Positions 1 through 5,384 of a DNA stretch of 6,674 bases are shown one piece after another. Below the pieces are notes generated by a model. The model saw only the letters and a program-made list of their open reading frames with translations, was not told the origin of the DNA and ran no database searches. The stretch is taken from positions 1-6,674 of the forward strand of contig JAAZNR010000290.1 of assembly GCA_012798155.1 (NCBI GenBank). Direction: 5' to 3'. A program made the translations under genes and the position numbers. The stretch comes from Thermogutta sp. Its GTDB lineage: Bacteria; Planctomycetota; Planctomycetia; Pirellulales; Thermoguttaceae. How positions within the stretch are numbered: the stretch's first letter is position 1; each line of letters opens with the position of its first letter.

Positions 1-382
1 CGATCACGGCGCGGACCTCGGCGATCAGCTCGGCGGTGGATTGCGGCAACGATTCCTCCGCGGCCGACGCGGCAGACTCGACAGACGGCGGCTCGCCCGG
101 TGCCTCCGCGGCGGGAACGTCGCCGGGCGTTTGGGAAAGAGCGGGCAGCGGGAGGGACGACGCGGTCCCCTCGGTTGCCGGAGCGGGCGGCGAGGCGGCT
201 CGATGCGCGGCGGGCGGATTCGCCTCCTTTTCCTGACGCAGACAGCCGCCCGGCACCAACAGGGCGGAGACGATCAAGGATACGCCCGCCGCGATTGCGG
301 TGCGACCGCGGAGCAGGCCAAGCGACCGGGACAGGGGCGCGGGCGGGAGGTTGCGTTTGGCCATGATGCGCGCTTGTTTCAT
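1..382 (-). CDS. Partial lipoprotein, 5' end only (runs off left edge)
   Basis: The frame is open for 127 codons from an ATG at 382 to the window edge, with no stop. The N-terminus is basic (MKQARIMAKRNL), followed by a hydrophobic stretch at about residues 29-43 and a lipobox LVPGGC with Cys47. This predicts a type II signal peptide and a lipid-anchored protein. Residues 48-115 are rich in Pro, Ala, Glu and Ser, like a flexible linker. The last visible residues (TAELIAEVRAVI) look helical and may begin a folded domain. A GGGAAAGG stretch lies about 11 nt before the ATG. A second in-frame ATG at 364 would put the lipobox Cys at 41. The gene starts 34 bp after the CRTAC1-like gene on the same strand, so the two probably share a transcript. 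In planctomycetes CRTAC1-type genes often neighbour TPR genes, but no TPR is visible here and the function is unassigned. Confidence 0.75.
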   Translation of the reverse strand, partial: MKQARIMAKRNLPPAPLSRSLGLLRGRTAIAAGVSLIVSALLVPGGCLRQEKEANPPAAHRAASPPAPATEGTASSLPLPALSQTPGDVPAAEAPGEPPSVESAASAAEESLPQSTAELIAEVRAVI

Positions 383-416
383 GCGGTGCGTGCCTTTCCC
401 GAAACTCCTCGGGCCG

Positions 417-2216
417 TCAGCGGGCCGCCCCCGGCACGTCGGCCAAGATCTTGCCGCCTTCCTCGATGGTGAGTCGGCGATCGACCGGCAAGCTCTCCAG
501 CACATCCACGCCGCCGCCCAGCCAGCGGATTTCCAACCGGTCCACGCGGTCATGCTTGCCGAGGCCGAAGTGCAATCGCGTGCCGAAATGGCCTTGGTAT
601 CCCCGGCCGGCGTGGACTTCGTCGAGTTGGCGCAAGTCGCCCGCCGTGACAATCACGTGCGAGCCCACGCCGTCGCGGTTGGCTCGCCTGCCGACCAGGC
701 GGACTTGCAGCCAATGGTTGTCGTTGACCGACTCATTGCGAAGCACGCTAGCGGGTCGGCGGGAGTTGAGGATGACCGCGTCGATGCGGCCGTCGTTGTC
801 GAAGTCGTCGAAAACCGCCCCGCGCCCCACGGATGCGGTTTGGAAGGCGTCGCCGGCCTCGGCCGAGACGTCGACGAACTTGCCGTTGCCTTGATTGACG
901 AGGAGGACGGGCGGAGCGGCCAGTGACGTGGTATCGTCCAGCAATTCGATGTTGTCGATCAAGTGACCGCGGACGTAGAAAATGTCCTTGTGACCGTCGT
1001 TGTTGACGTCCACCAGGGCGCACCCCCAGGTGACGTGATTGAAGGACGCGGTACCCGCCCCGGTCTGCTGCGTCACGTCATCGAAGAGGTCCCCACCCAG
1101 GTTCTTGTACAAGGTCGCCCATTGTCCTTGGTAAGAAGTGACGAAGAAGTCGAGCAGGCCGTCGTTATCGAAGTCCCCGCAGTCCGTGGCCATGGAGCCG
1201 TGGGCCAGGCCGGCGGAATCGAAGGCCACCCCCGCCAACAGGCCGATGTCCTCGAACTTTCCGGTGCCGTCGTTTTTGAGGAGGGAATTGCCGGGCGGTC
1301 CGTCGCTGAGCACGAGGATATCGGTATCGCCGTCGTTGTCGTAGTCGGCGGCGACGATGCCCATGCCCCGGCCTTCGTGCCGATTCACGCGGGATTCCTC
1401 ACTGACGTCGCTGAACGTGCCGTCCCCGTTGTTGCGGAAGAGGTTGTCCGGCCAATGGCGGAAACGGGAGGGATCGGGATAGATTTCCAAACCTTTCCAT
1501 CTGGCGATCACTCCCATGTCGGGAGAAAAGGCCAGATAGTTGGCCACGTAGAGGTCGAGCAGCCCGTCGCCGTCGGCGTCCACGAAAACGACGCCCGCCC
1601 CGGCCTTTTCAGGATGGGCCAGCCGCGTGCCCGTCTTTTCGGTAACGTCGCTGAACGTGCCGTCCCCGTTGTTGCGGTAGAAGACGTTGGGGCCGTAATT
1701 GGAGATGTAGAGGTCCTGCCGCCCGTCCGCGTCGTAGTCGCCCACCGCCACACCCAAACCGTAGCCCGTGTCGCCGACGCCGGCCGTGTCCGTGACGTCG
1801 CGGAAGCGGAAGCCCCCCAGGTTTTTGTAAAGGCGATTGCGCGGCATATCATTCGCCACGGCGGCGGGCAACGGCGCGCCGTTGAGGAAATAGACGTCGA
1901 TCAGGCCGTCGTTGTCGAAGTCGAAGGAGGCCATGCCCGAGGCCACGGTCTCCACGATGTAACGCCGCCCGGTACTGCCGTCCGTGTGAACGAAGTCGAT
2001 CCCCGACGAGGCGGTGACGTTCCGAAACAGCACCTTTTCCTCAGCGTACGCATGGGAAAGGCGTGGGAGCGTCGCGGCGACGAGCAGGCCTGCAATCGCG
2101 GGAACCGCCCAACGCCGACTGCGAAACAAGCGGCGAGACCGGCCGCGTGCAGAAACCTTGCAGCCGCCCGCTCCCTTCGAGCGGGGGCCTCGAAACTTGT
2201 GGGAAAATGCTCTCAT
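417..2216 (-). CDS. CRTAC1-like FG-GAP/VCBS repeat protein with ASPIC/UnbV domain
   Basis: This is a predicted exported, calcium-binding beta-propeller-like protein of 599 residues. Numbered from the ATG at 2216, seven FG-GAP/VCBS repeats carry the acidic motif DxDxDGxxD or a close variant, starting near residues 99, 160, 213, 291, 348, 403 and 471 (DFDNDGLID, DYDADGRQD, DADGDGLLD, DYDNDGDTD, DFDNDGLLD, DVNNDGHKD, DFDNDGRID). An ASPIC/UnbV domain follows at about 501-585, with NHWLQVRLVG, RANRDGVGSHV, RLHFGLG and VDRLEIRWLGG. The N-terminus has SRRLFR (27-32), close to a twin-arginine motif, then a hydrophobic core at 36-50 and a possible cleavage site after AYA (56-58). A GTG at 2246 would add ten residues, and neither start has a clear Shine-Dalgarno sequence. 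The family is common in planctomycetes, but its substrate is not established. A terminator separates it from the DUF1559 gene upstream. Confidence 0.9.
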   Translation of the reverse strand: MRAFSHKFRGPRSKGAGGCKVSARGRSRRLFRSRRWAVPAIAGLLVAATLPRLSHAYAEEKVLFRNVTASSGIDFVHTDGSTGRRYIVETVASGMASFDFDNDGLIDVYFLNGAPLPAAVANDMPRNRLYKNLGGFRFRDVTDTAGVGDTGYGLGVAVGDYDADGRQDLYISNYGPNVFYRNNGDGTFSDVTEKTGTRLAHPEKAGAGVVFVDADGDGLLDLYVANYLAFSPDMGVIARWKGLEIYPDPSRFRHWPDNLFRNNGDGTFSDVSEESRVNRHEGRGMGIVAADYDNDGDTDILVLSDGPPGNSLLKNDGTGKFEDIGLLAGVAFDSAGLAHGSMATDCGDFDNDGLLDFFVTSYQGQWATLYKNLGGDLFDDVTQQTGAGTASFNHVTWGCALVDVNNDGHKDIFYVRGHLIDNIELLDDTTSLAAPPVLLVNQGNGKFVDVSAEAGDAFQTASVGRGAVFDDFDNDGRIDAVILNSRRPASVLRNESVNDNHWLQVRLVGRRANRDGVGSHVIVTAGDLRQLDEVHAGRGYQGHFGTRLHFGLGKHDRVDRLEIRWLGGGVDVLESLPVDRRLTIEEGGKILADVPGAAR

Positions 2217-2338
2217 AGCACGGCAACATCGATGAGAGTTCAACACCGAAACCGCGGGGATTCGAGCCGGCGTATTCCACTTGCCCGGAATCCCCGAACG
2301 GACCGGCCGAATTCCTTTCTGGTAATTTTAGCCGGAAA

Positions 2339-2374
2339 GGAAAAAGAAGGCCCCGATCCGGCGAAGGATCGGGG
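2339..2374 (-). terminator. Rho-independent terminator after the DUF1559 gene
   Basis: A perfect 9-bp stem pairs CCCCGATCC (2351-2359) with GGATCGGGG (2366-2374) across a 6-nt loop. Read on the minus strand it is followed by CCTTCTTTTTCC. It begins 35 nt past the DUF1559 stop codon, as expected for an intrinsic terminator. It implies that the CRTAC1-like gene has its own promoter or depends on read-through. A TAAAAT at 2330-2325 could be a -10 box for that gene, but no matching -35 is visible. Confidence 0.8.
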
Positions 2375-2409
2375 TGAATTCAATTTCAGGAAGCGAAAGG
2401 GAGGAGGGG

Positions 2410-3507
2410 TCAGTAGTTGTTGACGGTCTCGCGGCCAAGGCGGGTACCCAGGGCGCCCCACACGCCGTAGGGGCTGGGGCCGCCGCCGACTTCCGGCGCC
2501 GCCAAATTGCCGGTATCGATGGTATCGCTGATGAAGCGGACCGAGCCGTCCGCCAAGGCGGCGTTCACACCGCCCGGGTGATAGCTGTCCGGCGGCATCA
2601 CGTGGTCTTGGCCCCATTCGGAGGACGCACCCTTGCAACCGATCGAGTTCGGCGGGAGGACGGTGCTGAAGCCGGTCACCACGGCGGCGCCCCAACCATA
2701 ATGGACGCCGCGAATCTCGCCGATCCCCGGAGCGGAAGCGGTGATGGTGTTGCTAGGACCTTTGAACGCCAAGCAAGCACCGGGGTTACCCCGCAAGGTT
2801 CCTTCGCCGACATCTTCGACGTAATTACCGTGCGTCTCCCGCACGTCGAATCGCGTGGAGACCACGACCTCGCTGACGGCGATGGTGTTGCTGGAACCGT
2901 CTTGGATGCCGGAGAAGCCGATAAAGCTGTCATTACCGAAGATGCCGCGGGGAGGAGTCACCCGCCACCAATCCACGTTGATGTCATCTCCCCAGCAGAA
3001 GACGTAGGAGTTGTCGCCTTGCCACCAGTAGGGCCGGCCGTCGTCCCGAATCTTGCCGGCGGCTCCATCGGAGGGGCAGAGGATGGACGGGACCTGCACG
3101 TGGTGCGGTAGAAAGTCCCAACCGTACCAGGGCACGGGCCCCCAAGCATTGTAACGAGGCGGCTGCGGCGAGGCCCATTGGTTGTACAGAGAAGTCTGCT
3201 CCAAATAGGGGAGCAACATCACGAACGCGCTCAGCCCCCCGTGAGTGCTTTTTTCCTCCGGAGGAGAACCATCTCGAGGACCTTGGCGGAGGCTGGGGAA
3301 GACGTTGTGGGCATCGTGATAGTTGTGCAGCGCCAACGCGATCTGCTTGAGGTTGTTGGTGCATTGCGATCGCCGGGCGGCCTCCCGCGCCGCCTGCACG
3401 GCCGGCAACAGCAGCGCGATCAAGATGCCGATAATGGCAATCACCACCAAAAGTTCGACCAGGGTAAAACCCCTGATCCACTTACGCCACGATCTCTTGC
3501 GTACCAT
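2410..3507 (-). CDS. DUF1559 family protein with type IV pilin-like N-terminus
   Basis: The protein has 365 residues. Its N-terminus is a class III (prepilin) signal: a basic leader [13 protein letters not shown], cleavage expected between Gly13 and Phe14, Glu18 at mature position +5, and a hydrophobic helix ([18 protein letters not shown]) to about residue 37. The DUF1559 landmarks follow: [17 protein letters not shown] at about 39-55, LHNYHD at 60-65, and near the C-terminus the signature H-x9-DG (His310, Asp320-Gly321, [16 protein letters not shown]). The end [12 protein letters not shown] is typical of the family. An ATG at 3507 is chosen because AGAGGTGG lies just upstream and the leader then has normal length; a further upstream start would add 22 residues with no pilin features. 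DUF1559 proteins occur in many copies in planctomycete genomes and are predicted to be pseudopilins or surface structures, with role unproven. The companion lipoprotein gene lies upstream on the same strand. Confidence 0.95.
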   Translation of the reverse strand: MVRKRSWRKWIRGFTLVELLVVIAIIGILIALLLPAVQAAREAARRSQCTNNLKQIALALHNYHDAHNVFPSLRQGPRDGSPPEEKSTHGGLSAFVMLLPYLEQTSLYNQWASPQPPRYNAWGPVPWYGWDFLPHHVQVPSILCPSDGAAGKIRDDGRPYWWQGDNSYVFCWGDDINVDWWRVTPPRGIFGNDSFIGFSGIQDGSSNTIAVSEVVVSTRFDVRETHGNYVEDVGEGTLRGNPGACLAFKGPSNTITASAPGIGEIRGVHYGWGAAVVTGFSTVLPPNSIGCKGASSEWGQDHVMPPDSYHPGGVNAALADGSVRFISDTIDTGNLAAPEVGGGPSPYGVWGALGTRLGRETVNNY

Positions 3508-3519
3508 GACACCACCTCT

Positions 3520-3532
3520 TCTTTTGAAAAGA
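3520..3532. promoter_or_regulatory. Short palindrome just upstream of the DUF1559 ribosome binding site
   Basis: TCTTTTGAAAAGA is a perfect palindrome with 6-nt arms around one central base. It lies directly upstream of the AGAGGTGG ribosome binding site of the DUF1559 gene. Its place could suit a small operator, but a site this short and AT-rich may arise by chance. Confidence 0.2.
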
Positions 3533-3576
3533 CATCGGCAACTCGCCGCGACGGCTGCGTGCGACACGATCACTTC

Positions 3577-3630
3577 TACATTTACATAGAAACCCTACGT
3601 TACTACATCTATAAAGAAACCCTACGTTAC
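3577..3630. repeat. Two tandem 27-bp repeats upstream of the DUF1559 gene
   Basis: Two abutting 27-bp units (3577-3603 and 3604-3630) match at 24 of 27 positions. Each contains the exact 16-nt core AGAAACCCTACGTTAC (3588-3603 and 3615-3630), and the differences fall in the AT-rich remainder. The array lies 70-123 bp upstream of the DUF1559 start codon, inside its probable leader or promoter. A direct tandem pair at this place could be a double binding site for a regulator, or simply a small slippage duplication. Confidence 0.8.
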
Positions 3631-3776
3631 GCAACGCGCGAATCAACGGACAAGCAGTCGAGTCGCCGCGTGAAAAGGCCTTCGGAGGAAATGATCGTCA
3701 GGATTAGGACGCCCTCGATTCCAACCGCCTGCGGTGCCTGTCCGAGAACGCCGACCACTCACTCATTTTTGCCTGT

Positions 3777-3805
3777 AGTATAACAATCGCGAGGCTTCGC
3801 AACAA
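3777..3805 (-). promoter_or_regulatory. Possible sigma-70 type promoter for the DUF1559 gene
   Basis: On the minus strand, TATACT (3782-3777) matches the -10 consensus at five of six positions. It is preceded at 17 nt by TTGTTG (3805-3800), a poor -35. It would start transcription near 3770, just downstream of the terminator-like hairpin of the preceding gene. The weak -35 makes this tentative. Confidence 0.3.
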
Positions 3806-3806
3806 C

Positions 3807-3863
3807 AAAAAAACAGATCCATAGGAAAATTAAGGCAAGCACTCCTGCGCCACTTTTCCTATG
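3807..3863 (-). terminator. Terminator-like hairpin after the small lipoprotein gene
   Basis: A perfect 10-bp inverted repeat pairs CATAGGAAAA (3820-3829) with TTTTCCTATG (3854-3863) across 24 nt. On the minus strand it is followed within six bases by a run of seven T (complement of 3807-3813). It begins 37 nt past the lipoprotein stop codon. The stem has only three G-C pairs and the loop is long, though GGC and GCC inside the loop could extend pairing, so it is weaker than the terminator at 2339-2374. Confidence 0.5.
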
Positions 3864-3900
3864 AATGTTGTAACCAAAATTGTCGACTTATTTCGCCGGA

Positions 3901-4416
3901 TCAACGGCTGGACAGCTCGAAGGTGAAGGTATTGTCGCCGCTCGCTTTGACTTCGGCCGTCAACCTGGAGGTATCGGCGGAGCGGTACTTGGCCGGCACG
4001 ACGTTGGCTGCCGCGGCGGTGGCGGCCGCTCCGCCTTGAGCTTGCGCTTTGATGCGAGCTGCTTCCTCGGGGCTGATGCTGCCACCCCTGGCCCGCGGAT
4101 CCTGCGACGGGGCCGACGACGCGGCCGCGGCCACCGGCTTGGTAACAGAGACGGCGTACGAGCCGGGCATGGCGCCGTCGCCGGGATTCAACGTCGTCAG
4201 CGTGAACCGGCCGTTCTCGTCGGTGGTTCCGAACGCGGCTCGGGCCCCGTCCGATTTCGGGACAAAGGACACCGTGGCTCCCGGCAAGGGGGCCCCATCC
4301 AACGTGACAGTGCCGCTCACCTTGACGGTATTCAACTTCGCGCCCCCGCCGCCGGGACAACCCGCAGCCGCAATCAAACCCGCCGCGCAAATCAATCCCA
4401 AGCAAACACGCAACAT
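3901..4416 (-). CDS. Small lipoprotein, carboxypeptidase regulatory-like (transthyretin-fold) domain
   Basis: A 171-residue lipoprotein. Residues 1-20 form a type II signal peptide (MLRVCLGLICAAGLIAAAGC) with Cys20 as the lipidated residue, followed by a Gly-rich spacer. Residues 31-93 match the prealbumin-like beta-sandwich seen in CarboxypepD_reg-type domains: VSGTVTLDGAPLPGATVSF, TDENGRFTL, and PGSYAVSVTK. Residues 95-139 are an Ala-rich low-complexity insert. The C-terminus (VPAKYRSADTSRLTAEV to TFTFEL) resembles the conserved tail of the small planctomycete lipoproteins that accompany DUF1559 genes. The ATG at 4416 is chosen because GGAGG (complement of 4423-4427) lies 6 nt upstream and it starts the signal peptide exactly; an upstream start at 4503 would bury the signal. 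Its place before the DUF1559 gene suggests a joint envelope role, which is inference. No enzyme residues are visible. Confidence 0.9.
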   Translation of the reverse strand: MLRVCLGLICAAGLIAAAGCPGGGGAKLNTVKVSGTVTLDGAPLPGATVSFVPKSDGARAAFGTTDENGRFTLTTLNPGDGAMPGSYAVSVTKPVAAAASSAPSQDPRARGGSISPEEAARIKAQAQGGAAATAAAANVVPAKYRSADTSRLTAEVKASGDNTFTFELSSR

Positions 4417-4589
4417 GGCAGACCTCCGCGAAAAGAAAGGGACGTAAGGGACACCTCGCCAGGGGCGGCTCCGCGGTGGCACGCGATCCACTTCTTGAAT
4501 CACCGTGCGGCCGTGCCCTTTTCGGACGATCCGCCGCCGCGCCTCGCCGAAACACAGGCGATGGTCGGCGATTTCGATCCAGCGCGTTC

Positions 4590-4619
4590 AATATAGGCGG
4601 GCAGGTTGCGGGCCGTCAA
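4590..4619 (-). promoter_or_regulatory. Candidate sigma-70 type promoter for the small lipoprotein gene
   Basis: On the minus strand, TTGACG (4619-4614) is followed after 18 nt by TATATT (4595-4590). Each hexamer matches the bacterial housekeeping consensus at five of six positions. Transcription would start near 4583 and leave a leader of about 165 nt before the ATG at 4416. I see no recognised riboswitch in that leader. Confidence 0.45.
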
Positions 4620-4680
4620 GCCGGCGAGACGAAATCCGCGGGGTGCGGACGCGGGGTCTCGGCGATGCGAGCGTTACTCG

Positions 4681-4765
4681 GCCGGGTGGCTGGGGTCGGA
4701 GCGGAGCGAAGCCCCCAGACGCCCATTTTCGCGCCGCCTCCACCGCCGGCTCACGCCGGCGGCTC
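4681..4765. repeat. 85-bp direct repeat, copy 1
   Basis: Identical to copy 2 at 83 of 85 positions. It contains two potential hairpins. The first pairs GGGTGGCTGGGG (4684-4695) with CCCCAGACGCCC, giving 12 pairs broken by one mismatch and one G-U. The second is a perfect 8-bp stem, CCGCCGGC (4743-4750) with GCCGGCGG (4755-4762), closed by a TCAC loop. This is the architecture of a REP-like intergenic palindromic repeat. From memory, similar motifs are frequent in planctomycete genomes. Confidence 0.85.
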
Positions 4766-4826
4766 ATGGAACTGATGCAAAACGCAAACGTGATGCGCAA
4801 CGCGCAAGCGCGAGCCGCTAGCGCCA

Positions 4827-4911
4827 GCCGGGTGGCTGGGGTCGGAGCGGAGCGCAGCCCCCAGACGCCCATTTTCGCGCCGCCCCCACCGCCGGCTCAC
4901 GCCGGCGGCTC
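4827..4911. repeat. 85-bp direct repeat, copy 2
   Basis: Second copy in the same orientation, 146 bp from the first by start position. It differs at two places: GCGCAG for GCGAAG in the first hairpin loop, and GCCCCCACC for GCCTCCACC between the hairpins. The perfect 8-bp TCAC-loop hairpin is kept at 4889-4908. The near identity points to recent duplication or mobility. Confidence 0.85.
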
Positions 4912-4922
4912 GCATTTGCGCT

Positions 4923-4974
4923 ACGAAACCGTGCACACGCGCCCGCCGGCTTGCGCCGGCCGCGCACGTTTCGT
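4923..4974. repeat. Imperfect palindrome with GCCGGC core
   Basis: The outer arms ACGAAAC(C)GTGC (4923-4934) and GCACGTTTCGT (4964-4974) pair with a single bulged C. The core is GCCGGC-TTGC-GCCGGC (4945-4960). It lies 11 bp past copy 2 of the 85-bp repeat, and its core resembles that repeat's GCCGGC-TCAC-GCCGGC hairpin, so it may be a diverged relative. Confidence 0.6.
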
Positions 4975-5069
4975 TGCGTGAGGACCCGGCCGCAACGCTT
5001 GTCCTCTCCCCGCGATGCCGCGTTATCATGAAACGGAGGTCGGTCACGCGGCGCCTAGCTCGGACCCGG

Positions 5070-5092
5070 CACTGCCGGACAAGCCGGCAGTG
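5070..5092. repeat. Perfect 9-bp hairpin repeat
   Basis: CACTGCCGG (5070-5078) pairs fully with CCGGCAGTG (5084-5092) across the 5-nt loop ACAAG. There is no T run on either side, so it is not an obvious terminator. From memory, closely similar hairpins recur between genes in planctomycete genomes, which would make it a dispersed palindromic repeat. Confidence 0.6.
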
Positions 5093-5101
5093 GCACCCGT
5101 C

Positions 5102-5128
5102 GCGGGTTTACGATCGGAGCTTTCAGCA
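5102..5128. repeat. 27-bp direct repeat left of the MITE-like element
   Basis: This 27-bp stretch matches 5322-5348 at 23 of 27 positions, including the exact 15-mer GCGGGTTTACGATCG and a shared CAGCA end. The two copies lie on either side of the 158-bp palindromic element, 220 bp apart by start. Confidence 0.65.
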
Positions 5129-5139
5129 GGTCTAACTCG

Positions 5140-5297
5140 ACTTTTGCAAATTGTGGTGACAAGTTCTCGTCCGCCTTGGAAGAGGATTATGGTGAGGGCA
5201 ATTAGGCGCGAAAACGGCTTGGCGTGATTGCCTAACTTCACCAAGCCCTCACCCACTGCCCCTCTCCCAGAGGGAGAGGGGAGCAGTTTGCAAAAGT
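5140..5297. mobile_element. MITE-like palindromic element, 158 bp
   Basis: The ends are perfect 11-bp inverted repeats, ACTTTTGCAAA (5140-5150) and TTTGCAAAAGT (5287-5297). The inside is also a nested imperfect palindrome: GGTGAGGGC (5191-5199) pairs with GCCCTCACC (5245-5253), TTAGGC (5202-5207) with GCCTAA (5230-5235), and CCCCTCTCCC (5259-5268) with GGGAGAGGGG (5272-5281) across an AGA loop. It encodes no protein. A 10-bp direct repeat GCAGGTCTAA occurs at 5126-5135 and 5298-5307. It touches the right end but is 4 bp (CTCG) from the left, so it is an imperfect target-site duplication candidate, or the true left end lies at 5136. Such features fit a non-autonomous element mobilised in trans. 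It lies about 90 bp upstream of recO. Confidence 0.6.
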
Positions 5298-5321
5298 GCA
5301 GGTCTAAGATTGACGTCTCCG

Positions 5322-5348
5322 GCGGGTTTACGATCGCGTCTTCCAGCA
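5322..5348. repeat. 27-bp direct repeat right of the MITE-like element, in the recO leader
   Basis: Partner of 5102-5128 (23 of 27 positions). It lies 36 bp before the recO start codon and 15 bp before its ribosome binding site, so it belongs to the recO leader or promoter. Confidence 0.65.
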
Positions 5349-5384
5349 ATTTGAGAGCGATTCGAGGAGGCTTTTTCCACCACG

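Larger units (their letters stand above)
3508..3900. other. 393-bp intergenic region upstream of the DUF1559 gene
   Basis: No credible gene is seen here. The stretch is more AT-rich than its flanks. Going toward the DUF1559 start it holds a terminator-like hairpin for the lipoprotein gene, a possible promoter at 3777-3805, a 27-bp tandem repeat at 3577-3630, and a 13-nt odd-centred palindrome at 3520-3532. If the promoter is right, the DUF1559 transcript has a leader of about 260 nt. The interval 3631-3776 shows nothing recognisable. Confidence 0.6.
4417..5384. other. 968-bp gene-free, repeat-rich region between divergent units
   Basis: No credible gene is seen here; the short open frames encode biased Pro, Ala and Arg strings generated by the repeats. 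The region separates the minus-strand cluster from plus-strand recO. It holds a promoter candidate and leader for the lipoprotein gene (4417-4619), two 85-bp direct repeats, an imperfect palindrome, a 9-bp hairpin, and a 158-bp MITE-like element flanked by direct repeats. The spacer between the 85-bp repeats also has an 8-bp palindrome CGCTAGCG (4816-4823). It looks like a landing site for small non-coding repeats. Confidence 0.7.

Noticed and set aside
963..2423. A 486-codon open frame on the plus strand opposite the CRTAC1-like gene
   Set aside because: It is the antisense shadow of the DxDxDG repeats; its Val, Gly and Glu rich translation has no family features, while the minus strand encodes clear FG-GAP and ASPIC motifs.
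2374..3111. A 245-codon plus-strand frame opposite the DUF1559 gene
   Set aside because: Antisense to a gene with unmistakable prepilin and H-x9-DG signatures; no recognisable domain or ribosome binding site.
4681..4911. CRISPR array
   Set aside because: Only two repeats of 85 bp with a 61-bp spacer, internally made of hairpins; no third unit and no cas genes.
4588..5047. Several short frames across the 85-bp repeats encoding a repeated FAPPPPPAHAGGS-like peptide
   Set aside because: The peptide repetition is produced by the DNA repeats being read through; there are no ribosome binding sites or conserved protein features.
5029..5135. Small plus-strand frame beginning ATGAAACGGAGG
   Set aside because: It runs through the ACAAG hairpin repeat, is only about 35 residues and Arg-rich, and lacks an upstream ribosome binding site.
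5259..5281. Intrinsic terminator from the perfect GA-rich hairpin
   Set aside because: No T run follows on either strand and no gene ends nearby; it is better explained as part of the palindromic element.
5310..5338. recO promoter with TTGACG at 5310-5315
   Set aside because: At 17-bp spacing the -10 would be ATCGCG, and the better TACGAT is only 13 bp away, so the pair is not convincing.
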